In this document: positions 9,202 to 18,246 of the stretch, in pieces
Position numbering within the stretch: the stretch's first letter is position 1
How the letters are laid out: each line of letters starts with the position of its first letter
Assembly (NCBI GenBank): GCA_002083615.1
Contig: MSXO01000002.1
Span: forward strand, 189,086-253,085
From: Proteobacteria bacterium ST_bin11
Lineage (GTDB): Bacteria; Pseudomonadota; Gammaproteobacteria; Methylococcales; Methylomonadaceae
Reading direction: 5' to 3'
DNA length: 64,000 nucleotides
Notes under the pieces: generated by a model
Told to the model about the DNA's origin: nothing
What the model saw: the letters and a program-made list of their open reading frames with translations, nothing else
Database searches by the model: none
Made by a program: the position numbers and the translations under genes

Positions 9202-10914
9202 TCAAGCCTCGGTAGTCACCCTTAATACTTCCTCCAAGGTAGTAATGCCTTGCAAAGCCTTGCCCACACCATCCTCGTACATGGTTTGCATGCCTTCCTG
9301 TATCGCGGTTTGTTGAATGACGAACGCTTCTTCGTGTTTCATGATTTGCTTGCGGATGGTGTCTGTCATCGTCAGAAATTCGATGATTGCCAGCCGGCCT
9401 TTGTAGCCGATGCCGTTGCAGGTGGGACAGCCGACTGGCTTGTGTAAGAGGATTTCGCCCGTCGGTTGCCAGTGGCGCAGCTTCATTTCCTCTATCAGCG
9501 TTTCTGAGGCCGGATGGGCTTGTTTGCAATGCGGGCAGAGGCGGCGCACCAAGCGTTGGGCCAGGATGCCGTTGATGGTGGAGCTGAGCAGGTATTCTTC
9601 CAGGCCCATGTCTTGCAAGCGGGTTACGCCGGCCGCGGCATCGTTGGTGTGTAATGTCGAAAGCACCAAGTGACCGGTCAACGCGGATTGGACGGCGATT
9701 TTGGCGGTTTCCAGGTCGCGCATCTCGCCGATCATAATCACGTCTGGGTCTTGCCGAACGATGGAACGCAATGCCGAAGCGAAGGTTAAACCAATCTGCG
9801 GCTTGGCTTGAATCTGATTGATGCCTTCCAGTTGATACTCCACCGGATCTTCGACAGTGATGATCTTACGCTCGGAGGTGTTCAAGGTTTTTAATGCGGC
9901 ATATAGCGATGTGGACTTACCGCTACCGGTCGGACCTGTGATCAGCAAAATACCATGCGGTTGCGCCAATACTTCCATGAACCGCTCGGCTTGATTGCCG
10001 ACAAAACCCAGGGTTTCGAAATCCAGTACCGCGTTTTCTTTGTCTAGCAAACGGATTACTACGCTTTCGCCGTGCAGGGTAGGGATGGTCGACACCCGCA
10101 AATCCAGTTCCTTGCCGATCATTTGCAGTTTGATGCGACCGTCCTGTGGCAAGCGGCGCTCGGCGATGTTAAGCTTGGCCATGATTTTGATCCGCGACAA
10201 CACGGCGGCGGTGGAGGCGACGGGCGGCGAATCGATGTCTTGCAGCACGCCGTCGATGCGTAGGCGCACTTTCAAGCTTTGTTCGAAGGGCTCGATATGC
10301 ACGTCCGAGGCGCGGCTTTCCACGGCTTTTTGCAGGATGAAGTTGACCATCTTGATGATGGGCGCTTCGCTGGCGAGGTCTTTTAGGTGTTCCAGGTCTT
10401 CGCTGCCTTCTTCCTCGACATTGAGGTTGTCCATCAGCTTGTCCATTTGCGACTTGCCTTCGCCGTATTGCAATTCCAACGCGGCGTCGATTTCCGAGAG
10501 CTGGCCGATTTGCAGTTTAACGGGCTTGCCGATCGCCAGTTGCAATGCTTCGGTGACGTAGTCGTCTTCCGGGTCCATCACCGCGACTTGGACATGATCG
10601 TCCTCCGCTGCCAAACCCACCGCATGATATTGCTTTAAAAATCGTTGAGAGACGCTTTCCGGCAGCGGCGACTGCGGTGGATACTGGGTGGGCGTAACGC
10701 GGGCTATACCGCTGGCTTCGGCAAAGCTACCGGCGATATCGCTGTCCGAACATAACCCCAATTTGATTAATAATTGCGGCAGGGAATCGTCCAACGCCGA
10801 TTTTTGCATACGGCGAACCTTGCCCAAATCGTTGTCGGTGACCTTGCCTTTGCTTTTTAACAAGCTCAAAAAGGCCGCGTATCTTTCGGATTTATCAGTG
10901 ATTTCCAAGTCCAT
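9202..10914 (-). CDS. gspE: Type II secretion ATPase GspE
   Basis: A 570-residue hexameric ATPase powering the T2SS. An N-terminal N1E/MshEN-type region (residues 1-150) precedes the catalytic domain, which holds the Walker A motif GPTGSGKS (327-334) and the Asp and His boxes (TVEDPVEYQLEGINQ, STLHTND). A tetracysteine zinc module (CPHC and CPTC) is typical of GspE rather than of PilT. It is the first gene of the leftward gsp run and is followed after 149 bp by the autotransporter gene. MshE at 41130-42827 is its paralogue in the MSHA system. Confidence 0.94.
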   Translation of the reverse strand: MDLEITDKSERYAAFLSLLKSKGKVTDNDLGKVRRMQKSALDDSLPQLLIKLGLCSDSDIAGSFAEASGIARVTPTQYPPQSPLPESVSQRFLKQYHAVGLAAEDDHVQVAVMDPEDDYVTEALQLAIGKPVKLQIGQLSEIDAALELQYGEGKSQMDKLMDNLNVEEEGSEDLEHLKDLASEAPIIKMVNFILQKAVESRASDVHIEPFEQSLKVRLRIDGVLQDIDSPPVASTAAVLSRIKIMAKLNIAERRLPQDGRIKLQMIGKELDLRVSTIPTLHGESVVIRLLDKENAVLDFETLGFVGNQAERFMEVLAQPHGILLITGPTGSGKSTSLYAALKTLNTSERKIITVEDPVEYQLEGINQIQAKPQIGLTFASALRSIVRQDPDVIMIGEMRDLETAKIAVQSALTGHLVLSTLHTNDAAAGVTRLQDMGLEEYLLSSTINGILAQRLVRRLCPHCKQAHPASETLIEEMKLRHWQPTGEILLHKPVGCPTCNGIGYKGRLAIIEFLTMTDTIRKQIMKHEEAFVIQQTAIQEGMQTMYEDGVGKALQGITTLEEVLRVTTEA

Positions 10915-11169
10915 GTTTCCTGCCAGTCAACTTACGGAACCAGTCCGACATTGTAGCGATTTTCTAACCAGTCTGGCGGCGTTTTATTGCCAGGAGATGA
11001 CAAGGGTATAGAGTATAGTAATGGCTCAATTTACAATTGCAGGATTCAGCATCGCGGTTTCTGCGTCGGAGAAGGTTTTGCGGAGTAAACTTGAGCTGGC
11101 TAAAACCATTTTGAGCGCTGCGGTTGCGATTAGCGGAAGCTTGAACTACTGATAACTGTGGAGGAAAGG

Positions 11170-11367
11170 GTGCGCGGATTTAAAACAATCTTGGGATTTT
11201 CCATCGCGTTGGTCGGGTGCGCTTGCAGCGCGGATTGGCCGCAACGCATTGGCTATCATGCTGTGCAGAGCGCCGGTCAATTGCAATGCCAAAAAGCCAT
11301 GGCCAACGATTGTGAACAGCGGCAGAGTTACGATGCGTATCAGAACCAGCGGGAGCACATGCAATAG
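11170..11367 (+). CDS. Small putative lipoprotein
   Basis: A 65-residue protein with a lipoprotein signal peptide (FKTILGFSIALVGC, lipobox LVGC) and a short hydrophilic mature part with two more Cys residues flanking QKAMAND. The frame is open from a GTG at 11158. The GTG at 11170 is preferred because GGAGG (11160-11164) sits five bases before it. It ends 4 bp from the stop of the convergent DUF523-DUF1722 gene. Function is unknown. The lipobox, the ribosome site and a clean stop make it a credible gene that automatic callers may miss. Confidence 0.65.
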   Translation: MRGFKTILGFSIALVGCACSADWPQRIGYHAVQSAGQLQCQKAMANDCEQRQSYDAYQNQREHMQ

Positions 11368-11371
11368 CCTT

Positions 11372-12313
11372 TTAGATACTATTCAACAATGACAATTCCG
11401 CCGGATGCGGCAACATGTAAAACGAGTTGTCTATAAAGGCATCCGGCTCTTTGCGGAAATGATGGCGGAGTAGAGTAAGCGGCACTATCAGCGGCAATAA
11501 GCCGATTCGGTAGTTTTCGATGGTTTCCACCAGTTCTTGTTTGTCGTCGCTGTCCAGTTTGTGCTTTAAATAGCCTTGAATGTGTTGCAGCACGTTGACA
11601 TGATTGCCGCGCGTGGCAACGACTTTCAGACAGCTCATCAATGCTGAGAAGTAGGCGGCGCCAACCCTATCGATGTCGGCGTTGGTGACACCCGCGATGA
11701 TACGGCCCAACTCGCGGGCTTGGTTTTGCTCGTGGCTCATGGCGATCAATTTATGTTGGCTATGGAAGGTGATCAAACCGTGCGCGCTCAAGCCCTGTTC
11801 GCAAAGATCTCGCCAACGCTGCATTACAAATACCCGTTGGATAAAGTTCTCGCGTAAGCCCGCGTCGCCCAGCCGGCCTTCTTCTTCGACGGGCAAGCTG
11901 GGGAAAGCGCTCTGTAGATAATCAGCAAAAATGCCGACACCTTGACGCGCGGGGATATCGTTTTTGTAAACTTTCACGCGAGTCATGCCGCAGCTCGGCG
12001 AGTCTTTTTTAAGAATGTAACCGCACATGCCACCCAGCCAGTCCTGTTGTCGGCGCGCAGCCTCCTGCAAGCTTTCGGTCACATCCAGGCTATGATCCTT
12101 CACGCCAACGCAGCGGATGCCGTCCGGCGTTTCCCGTAGTTGCACGCAGGGGCGAGGCACGCCCAATCCGGCCTCCACTTCGGGGCAGAAGGGCCTGAAT
12201 TCAAAATACTGTCCCAGGGTGCGTTCAATGTAACTGTGATACTTATGGGCGCCGTCATAGCGTACTTCATGGCCTAATAGGCACGCGCTAATACCGACTG
12301 GAATCTTTTGCAT
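11372..12313 (-). CDS. DUF523-DUF1722 fusion protein (YbgA-like)
   Basis: A 313-residue protein. The N-terminal DUF523 domain (residues 1-150) keeps three cysteines (Cys11, Cys43, Cys108 in SPSCG), the pattern that binds a [4Fe-4S] cluster in TudS-type thiouracil desulfurases. The C-terminal DUF1722 (YbgA) domain spans about 185-305. Genes for DUF1722 proteins are often next to photolyase genes, as with ybgA-phr in Escherichia coli, and here photolyase lies two genes upstream. It is the last gene of a ten-gene run, 12 bp after blc. A desulfurase role is a domain-based inference. A function linked to light or nucleobase repair is suggested only by context. Confidence 0.88.
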   Translation of the reverse strand: MQKIPVGISACLLGHEVRYDGAHKYHSYIERTLGQYFEFRPFCPEVEAGLGVPRPCVQLRETPDGIRCVGVKDHSLDVTESLQEAARRQQDWLGGMCGYILKKDSPSCGMTRVKVYKNDIPARQGVGIFADYLQSAFPSLPVEEEGRLGDAGLRENFIQRVFVMQRWRDLCEQGLSAHGLITFHSQHKLIAMSHEQNQARELGRIIAGVTNADIDRVGAAYFSALMSCLKVVATRGNHVNVLQHIQGYLKHKLDSDDKQELVETIENYRIGLLPLIVPLTLLRHHFRKEPDAFIDNSFYMLPHPAELSLLNSI

Positions 12314-12325
12314 GCTTAATCCTGC

Positions 12326-12844
12326 TTATTGCGGTGGATGTTGGTCAAAAATCAGTTTCTCGGTGGCAAAACCGAGTGCTTTTGCCTGCTGAATCAGCTC
12401 TTGCTTGATGTTAGTTTCCAGATTTGGGCTACGCGCCAAGATCCAAAGATAATCGCGATCCGGGCCGGCGATCATCGCATAACGGTAGCCGACTTTGTCG
12501 AGCGCGATGATGTTGTAAGCGCCGTAAAACGGCCCGAAGAAAGAGACTTTTAGGCGGCCAATGTCAGCAGTATCTATGAAGTAAGCTTTGCCCTCCGCTA
12601 TTTTGCGTTGGCCTTGCTCGACCTCGTAGCCGCTATTTAACACCTTGACCCCGCCGTCATCACGCAAACTGTAGTCGGCGCTAATGTCGGTCAGGCCGCG
12701 CTCGAAGCTGTGGTCGAGACGAGCGATTTCGTACCAAGTACCGAGATAGCGGGGCAGTTCGAAGCCGTCTACCACCTTTAACCCTTCCGGGATACTGGTA
12801 CATGAGCACAACAAACACAATAACACGATCCATAGATAACGCAT
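12326..12844 (-). CDS. blc: Outer-membrane lipocalin Blc
   Basis: A 172-residue bacterial lipocalin. The lipoprotein signal ends at Cys15 (LCSC lipobox). The first lipocalin signature follows (LPRYLGTWYEIARLDHSFERG), then the central strands, then DYLWILARSP near residue 135, which is characteristic of the Blc/apolipoprotein D group. Blc proteins bind lipids or lysophospholipids and are stress-induced, consistent with handling damaged membrane lipids. It is 3 bp after the photolyase gene and 12 bp before the DUF523-DUF1722 gene, so it is almost certainly co-transcribed. Confidence 0.93.
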   Translation of the reverse strand: MRYLWIVLLCLLCSCTSIPEGLKVVDGFELPRYLGTWYEIARLDHSFERGLTDISADYSLRDDGGVKVLNSGYEVEQGQRKIAEGKAYFIDTADIGRLKVSFFGPFYGAYNIIALDKVGYRYAMIAGPDRDYLWILARSPNLETNIKQELIQQAKALGFATEKLIFDQHPPQ

Positions 12845-12847
12845 GGT

Positions 12848-14239
12848 TTACTCCGGTGCAGCCATTGCAGTGGCTAGGGCTTTAAATTGGGCTTTGATCG
12901 ACTGGCTTTGTAGCGCATGATCGACGCGGGGTGGCGGGTAATCGCCGGTTTGCGGATGCTTTTCCCATTTATGAATCACCTCCGCTGGATAACGCTGTAA
13001 TTCCGGAATCCAGGCCTTAATGTATAGGCATTGCGGATCGAATTTTTTCTGTTGTAACCAGGGATTGAAAATGCGGAAATACGGCTGCGCATCGCATCCC
13101 GTCGATGCCGCCCATTGCCAGTTGCCGTTATTGACGCATGGGTCGTAATCCAACAAGCGTTGCGCAAAATAACGTTCGCCCCAGCGCCAAGACACATGCA
13201 AATCTTTGACTAAAAAAGAAGCCACTATCATCCGTAAACGATTGTGCATCCAACCGGTTTTATTTAATTCCCGCATGGCCGCGTCCACAATGGGGACACC
13301 GGTTTGACCGTTGGCCCAGGCCCAGAAATCATCTTGACCGTTGCGCCATTGCAAGCCGTCATAACGTTTATCGAAGGCGTGACCAAACACGTGCGGAAAA
13401 TGAAAGCCGATATGGGTGAAAAAGTCGCGCCAATAGAGCTGGCGAAGCAAGGGGTGGTCTGGATCGAGTTCGGCTTGGATACTATAAAAAGCTTCTCGCA
13501 CCGAACAGCAGCCGAATTTTAAATAGGCCGATAGTTGGCTGGTTGCGGCCATGGCTGGAAAGTCGCGGACATTGATGTAATTTCTGTGCTTGCCGATGAT
13601 AGCTAATCTGTCCAATGCAGCCCGGCGTCCACCGGGTAGGGCATTGCTGTGGGTTCGCTTCAGCTCACTGAGTAACTCTGGCAGGTGGCCAGCGTAGTCT
13701 TTCTTGAACCATTTTCCTTTGGCAAGCGCTTGCGGCGCGGCGACGGGCTGCAGTCTGGCTTGCCGATAGAAAGGGGTGAATACTTGGTACGGCTTGCCAT
13801 TGCCTTTGAGCGTCTGTTCGGGTTCGGTGAGTAACAGATCGGTTTGGCTGTGAAAATCCAGGTGCAGTTGTTCGCATCGTTGCCGAAGCGCATCGTCACG
13901 TTGTCGGCTGAACGGACTGTAGTCGCGATTTACAAAAACGGCTTGTATGCCAATGTCGGGTTTTAAGTTTGTGATCAGGGTTTCCGGCAGGCCGTTGAAA
14001 ATATAAAGAAGGCCGCCTTGCTTTTGAAGCTGTTGTTGTAAGTCTGCCAGTGCCTCCAACATAAATTGTAGGCCTGGCGTGCTTTGATATGGATGGGTTT
14101 GGATCTGCCTTGGATCAAAAATAAAGCAAGCCAACACCTGGCTTGATTGGCGTAAGGCTGCGTTCAGGCCGCTATTGTCGTCCAGGCGTAAATCACGGCG
14201 AAAAATAAACAGCGCGGTTTTATAGGGTTTTTTGGCCAT
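12848..14239 (-). CDS. phrB: Deoxyribodipyrimidine photo-lyase
   Basis: A 463-residue class I CPD photolyase. The N-terminal alpha/beta antenna domain begins with ALFIFRRDLRLDDNSGL. The C-terminal FAD domain carries the family motifs LRQLYWRDFF, TGWMHNRLRMIVASFLVKDL, and DYDPCVNNGNWQWAASTGCD. The Trp residues needed for the electron-transfer chain lie in conserved stretches. It repairs UV-induced pyrimidine dimers using blue light. It is seven bases after the upstream membrane-protein gene, inside the ten-gene minus-strand run headed by START and LOV proteins. Such genes are typical targets of B12-dependent light regulators. Confidence 0.97.
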   Translation of the reverse strand: MAKKPYKTALFIFRRDLRLDDNSGLNAALRQSSQVLACFIFDPRQIQTHPYQSTPGLQFMLEALADLQQQLQKQGGLLYIFNGLPETLITNLKPDIGIQAVFVNRDYSPFSRQRDDALRQRCEQLHLDFHSQTDLLLTEPEQTLKGNGKPYQVFTPFYRQARLQPVAAPQALAKGKWFKKDYAGHLPELLSELKRTHSNALPGGRRAALDRLAIIGKHRNYINVRDFPAMAATSQLSAYLKFGCCSVREAFYSIQAELDPDHPLLRQLYWRDFFTHIGFHFPHVFGHAFDKRYDGLQWRNGQDDFWAWANGQTGVPIVDAAMRELNKTGWMHNRLRMIVASFLVKDLHVSWRWGERYFAQRLLDYDPCVNNGNWQWAASTGCDAQPYFRIFNPWLQQKKFDPQCLYIKAWIPELQRYPAEVIHKWEKHPQTGDYPPPRVDHALQSQSIKAQFKALATAMAAPE

Positions 14240-14246
14240 GTGTGGC

Positions 14247-14756
14247 TTAACAATCTCCCCAATGGATAATCATTTGCTGGCAGTTGAAGAAAATATTGGG
14301 GTAGTACTGATAAATTACCCAGCGTAATAGCAAATCAAAATACGCCGCTACCGTCAGCATACGGGCGACTGCGGCCAAGACTTTACTAGTTCCTTTATCA
14401 GAACACCGCCACACTGCACCCGTCCAGTAGATCAAGGGCATCAGCATGATGATATGAATGGTAACCCAACTGGCTACCGTGAAGTTGCCTTCGTTGATCC
14501 GGTAATCCGCGAAAAACAGGACTGCGTTATAGAGGATAAAAAACGGATAGAAAGCGTCTTTCAATCTTAGATAACCGAGCCAACTCCATTGTAGGTAAAA
14601 ATACAAACTGGCCGGCGTGCGCTCTTCCCATTCCTCGGCAGGTGAGGGAGTGAGATAAAAAACCAGTACCCCTAGGGCGAGGGCTATCAACAGTGTTTCG
14701 TACCAGGTGACAAAAGAGGTAAAGGCAAATAGCAAGGAAAGACTGTCGATCAACAT
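14247..14756 (-). CDS. Uncharacterised membrane protein in light cluster
   Basis: A 169-residue protein not recognised by family. Hydrophobic stretches suggest about four membrane helices (residues 18-36, 70-88, 95-112, 128-150). The sequence is rich in aromatic residues, including SLYFYLQWSWLGYLRLKDAFYP. It lies 7 bp before phrB and 18 bp after the SDR39U1 gene, so it belongs to the same transcript. Function cannot be assigned. Association with photolyase and SDR39U1 suggests a membrane role in the light or oxidative response. Confidence 0.8.
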   Translation of the reverse strand: MLIDSLSLLFAFTSFVTWYETLLIALALGVLVFYLTPSPAEEWEERTPASLYFYLQWSWLGYLRLKDAFYPFFILYNAVLFFADYRINEGNFTVASWVTIHIIMLMPLIYWTGAVWRCSDKGTSKVLAAVARMLTVAAYFDLLLRWVIYQYYPNIFFNCQQMIIHWGDC

Positions 14757-14774
14757 AAATGTGCCCTTTGTATA

Positions 14775-15686
14775 CTAGGGTTTATCCAGAATATCGCGCA
14801 ATGCGGTATCCAACTGAGAATATTTAAAAGTAAAGCCTTGCGCTATTAGTCGTTCCGGCACCACGCGTTGGCTACCCAATACCAATGCTGCCATCTCGCC
14901 CAGCAATAACTTGAGGGCCTTTTCCGGCAGCGGCAGCAGCATCGGTCGGTTTAGCGCGCTGGCCAAACTGCTGCTGAATTGCTGATTATTGACGGGGTTG
15001 GGTGCCGTCGCGTTGTAAGGGCCGCGCATTTCAGCATGCTCCAGCATCGCCTCGACAATAGCCAACCAGTCGTACAAATGTATCCAGGACATCCATTGTC
15101 TGCCATTCCCCATGCGTCCGCCCAAGCCAAAACGAAACGGCAATAACATGCGTTTCAGTATGCCACCATTATCACTCAGCACCAAGCCAGTGCGTATCAA
15201 GCAGACCCGGCTGCCGAATTTCTCCGCCTCAAGGGCTGCGGCTTCCCAATCGGCGCACAACTGTTGCGAAAAATCGGTGATGCTACCGCTTTGTTCGGTG
15301 AGGAACTTATCGCCTTGATCGCCGTAAACGCCGATAGCCGAGCCGCTAATGAATAATGGGGTAGGCTGCGCGGATGCTGCTATCCAGGCCACCAACTCCT
15401 CAGTCAGCTTGATGCGACTGTCCCGCAATAACTGTTTACGCGCCTCGTTCCAGCGTTGGTCGAAAATGCCGGCACCGGCCAAATTAATCACGGCTTTGAA
15501 ACTGGCAGAATCCGGTAAATTGGCGACCGAGCTTATCGCTTCGACGCTGTCGCCGAACATAGCGACGACTTTTTCGGTGCTCCTGCTCAGCACAGTCACC
15601 GAATAGCCTTTTTGGATCAATAGCTTACTAAGGGCGCTGCCTAGGAAGCCGGTGCCGCCGCAAATTAAAATCGAGTTGGTGTTCAT
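14775..15686 (-). CDS. TIGR01777/SDR39U1 family epimerase
   Basis: A 303-residue extended short-chain dehydrogenase/reductase of the YfcH/SDR39U1 family. The nucleotide-binding motif GGTGFLGSAL is at residues 10-19. The family motifs NLAGAGIFDQRWNEARK and SGSAIGVYGDQGD follow, as does the DUF1731 C-terminal segment (VVPERLIAQGFTFKY). The substrate is unknown for this family. It lies in the ten-gene run between msrQ and the membrane protein gene. Confidence 0.92.
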   Translation of the reverse strand: MNTNSILICGGTGFLGSALSKLLIQKGYSVTVLSRSTEKVVAMFGDSVEAISSVANLPDSASFKAVINLAGAGIFDQRWNEARKQLLRDSRIKLTEELVAWIAASAQPTPLFISGSAIGVYGDQGDKFLTEQSGSITDFSQQLCADWEAAALEAEKFGSRVCLIRTGLVLSDNGGILKRMLLPFRFGLGGRMGNGRQWMSWIHLYDWLAIVEAMLEHAEMRGPYNATAPNPVNNQQFSSSLASALNRPMLLPLPEKALKLLLGEMAALVLGSQRVVPERLIAQGFTFKYSQLDTALRDILDKP

Positions 15687-15745
15687 AGAATTTTACTCCG
15701 CAAACTAAAGGGCTAGTGCCGACGATAGATTTACTGTTTGGTGGA

Positions 15746-16387
15746 TCAATCGGGTTCGGTATCGATGGCTATACGGCCTTTAGGAATCATCATTTGACTT
15801 AGCTGCTTGTTTTTAAACCACATTACAATTCGAAAACCCAGCAGCATCACGATAATCAGCAGGTAGAACAAAGGCTCTGCCAGGTTACCTTTAAGCTGCC
15901 AAAAATAATGGATCATTGCCGCGCCTGCGGCTGTGTAAATGAAACGATGAAGTTTTTTCCAGCTTTTTCCCATCAGCTTTTTGGACGCTTTGGAGGAAGT
16001 AATGCCTAATGAAAACACGATGATATAGGCAAGCAAGCCAAACCAAATATACGAGCTTTCGATAATATCAATACCGATTATTCGCCACGCAAAAACGTGG
16101 TCAACTGCCAAATAAGCCATTACATGCAGGCTGGCATAAAAAAAAGCATATAAACCGAATAATTGCCGATACTCGGACATGCCGCGCCATTTTGTAACAG
16201 TTTGTACGGGAGTAATGGCTAAGGTGATCCATAAAAATCGCAAAGCCCAATCGCCTAAGCGAATATGTAAGGCTTGCATTTGATTTGGACCTAGATTATC
16301 GAAGGCAATATCGAAAATGACCCAAAGTAGAGGTATCAAACAAGCCGCGACAGTAAAGGGCCGCAAATTACTAACTTGCATAATCAT
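15746..16387 (-). CDS. msrQ: Haem-binding membrane subunit MsrQ (YedZ)
   Basis: A 213-residue ferric-reductase-like membrane protein with about six transmembrane helices and the conserved histidines expected for b-haem ligation (including SLHVMAYL and HRFIYTAAGAAMIHYFW). MsrQ passes electrons from the respiratory chain or flavin reductase to periplasmic MsrP for repair of oxidised methionine. Its start overlaps the msrP stop by one base, the standard msrPQ arrangement. An in-frame ATG two codons later (16381) is an alternative start. Confidence 0.95.
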   Translation of the reverse strand: MIMQVSNLRPFTVAACLIPLLWVIFDIAFDNLGPNQMQALHIRLGDWALRFLWITLAITPVQTVTKWRGMSEYRQLFGLYAFFYASLHVMAYLAVDHVFAWRIIGIDIIESSYIWFGLLAYIIVFSLGITSSKASKKLMGKSWKKLHRFIYTAAGAAMIHYFWQLKGNLAEPLFYLLIIVMLLGFRIVMWFKNKQLSQMMIPKGRIAIDTEPD

Positions 16388-17343
16388 TAGAAAAAATGCC
16401 TTAAATCCATATCGCGATACATATGTGCGACTTGCGTGCCGTAGCCGTTAAATAATTCCGTCTGCCGGCGTGGCGTAAAAAAGCCACTACCCAAGGGCCG
16501 CTCGCTATTCTGACTCCAGCGCGGATGCGCGACGTCCGGATTGACGTTGGCATAAAAGCCGTATTCCTTGGGCGCAAACTTGTTCCAACTGCTAATCGGC
16601 GGTCTTTTCAATAGCTCTATTTTCACGACGGCCTTAATGCTTTTAAAGCCATATTTCCAGGGCACGACCAAACGCAAGGGCGCACCGTTTTGCTTAGGCA
16701 AAATGTCACCGTACATGCCTGTCGCCAGTATCGTCAGGGGATGCATGGCTTCGTCGATACGCAATCCTTCGACATAGGGCCATTCCAGCATCGCGTTTTT
16801 GCGTTGCTGGGGCATGTTGTCGGGTTGATGAACGGAACTCAGCTTGACGAACTTAGCGGTTGACAATGGTTTAGCAGTTTTCAATAAATCGCCAAGTGAG
16901 AAGCCCACCCAAGGCACCACCATGGACCAGGCTTCGACGCAACGAAAACGATAGATGTATTCTTGTAACGTGTGCTGGCTCAGAATATCTTCCAGATGAT
17001 AGGTGCCAGGCTTTTCCACTTCGCCGCCGATTTCCAAAGACCAGGGATCTACACGCAGGCTTTGCGCCAGGGTGCTCGGGTCTTCTTTATTAAAGGCAAA
17101 CTCGTAGTAGTTGTTGTAGCTCTTTACGTCATCCGCGGCTGTTACGGCCAACTCGGCGGCCGAAAACGAGCTTTTTGGCACTCCGTTCCATATCGGTTTT
17201 GAGTTGTCTGCCCAACTGTCTCGTATACCAGTGCCAGTAAGCATCATTGCAGCCATGGCTTTGATGATGGTACGTCGCTGCTGAAAAACCAAAGGATCTG
17301 TGATTTCACTGCCGGGGATATTTTTAACTGATTTTATTATCAT
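16387..17343 (-). CDS. msrP: Periplasmic methionine-sulfoxide reductase catalytic subunit MsrP (YedY)
   Basis: A 318-residue molybdopterin enzyme. The Tat-type leader has a twin arginine (QQRRTIIKAMAAMM, residues 21-34). The molybdenum-ligand Cys135 lies in YRFRCVEAWSMVVPWVG, and the cofactor domain continues through VVPWKYGFKSIKAVVKIEL. It reduces methionine sulfoxides of envelope proteins. In this window it is embedded in a run with photolyase and a LOV protein, so its likely task is repair after photo-oxidative (singlet oxygen) damage. It follows the desaturase-like gene by 35 bp and overlaps msrQ by one base. Confidence 0.96.
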   Translation of the reverse strand: MIIKSVKNIPGSEITDPLVFQQRRTIIKAMAAMMLTGTGIRDSWADNSKPIWNGVPKSSFSAAELAVTAADDVKSYNNYYEFAFNKEDPSTLAQSLRVDPWSLEIGGEVEKPGTYHLEDILSQHTLQEYIYRFRCVEAWSMVVPWVGFSLGDLLKTAKPLSTAKFVKLSSVHQPDNMPQQRKNAMLEWPYVEGLRIDEAMHPLTILATGMYGDILPKQNGAPLRLVVPWKYGFKSIKAVVKIELLKRPPISSWNKFAPKEYGFYANVNPDVAHPRWSQNSERPLGSGFFTPRRQTELFNGYGTQVAHMYRDMDLRHFF

Positions 17344-17378
17344 GACTTAACTACCGGCACCTTTCTTAAAGAGGTCCA

Positions 17379-18209
17379 TCACTTTCTCCCTTTTGGAATC
17401 CAGCCGAATAATTGGCGAATTTTTCGCTCGGTAATAAATGCTAGGGAAAACAGTTGAATAAAATTCTCAGCTTCAATCAGATCGAGTCCGATATTGGCGG
17501 GCACTAATTCCTTACGTGTACCGAACATTCTGTCCCATATGGCCAAGACTATCCCGTAATTGCTATCGTGCTCCGCGCGCAAAGTAGAATGATGAGTACG
17601 GTGCAGGGAGGGGGTGATAATAATTTTGGAAATGGCTGCCTCGTTTGGTACCCGAATATTACCGTGATGAAAAAATATGAAAAACAACTCAATAATTTCG
17701 ATGGAAAGCACCAAGTAAGCGTCCACCCCGATAACCACCACAAACACGCACTTATAAATTATTTCCAGGAATAAATCGAAAACATGGAAGCGAAAACCAG
17801 TGGAGACGTTAAAGCATTTATCACTGTGGTGGATCTTATGAAATCGCCATAAATATTCGTATTTGTGGCTGGCGTAATGCCAAATAAAAATAGCGAAATC
17901 GAAAAAAGCGAAAGCCAATAGCCACTTAACCGGACCATTACTGAGACCACTCAACAATCCGAAACTGGCAAATTGCTGGGCAACCAGAAATAACGAGGAC
18001 GCCCTAAGTGCGGTTAATATTAGGTTATTGACCAGAAATGCCGTCGTATTAGTGACGAAGGATTCTTTATAAGTTTTGGTGGAGAACTGGCGATAAGGTT
18101 TATTCTTTTCGATGATTAGCAACATCAAGAAGGCCAATATCGCCAAGCCAAATAAAGCTTGGTTAAAAAATAAGCCATCGTCACCACTGGCGTTTGCAGT
18201 TGTATTCAT
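17379..18209 (-). CDS. Sterol desaturase/fatty-acid hydroxylase family protein
   Basis: A 276-residue membrane enzyme of the fatty-acid hydroxylase superfamily. It has several hydrophobic helices and the di-iron histidine clusters HYASH, FHKIHH, HHGN and HRTHH in the expected order (about residues 115-215). Related proteins hydroxylate or desaturate lipids or sterols, but the substrate cannot be told here. It is 37 bp downstream of the LOV gene and 35 bp upstream of msrP. Light-induced sterol-desaturase-like genes are known from pseudomonads with B12-dependent LitR regulators, which fits the neighbourhood. Confidence 0.92.
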   Translation of the reverse strand: MNTTANASGDDGLFFNQALFGLAILAFLMLLIIEKNKPYRQFSTKTYKESFVTNTTAFLVNNLILTALRASSLFLVAQQFASFGLLSGLSNGPVKWLLAFAFFDFAIFIWHYASHKYEYLWRFHKIHHSDKCFNVSTGFRFHVFDLFLEIIYKCVFVVVIGVDAYLVLSIEIIELFFIFFHHGNIRVPNEAAISKIIITPSLHRTHHSTLRAEHDSNYGIVLAIWDRMFGTRKELVPANIGLDLIEAENFIQLFSLAFITERKIRQLFGWIPKGRK

Positions 18210-18246
18210 AGAGAGCCTCTACAATAGATATTTATTGCACGGTGAA

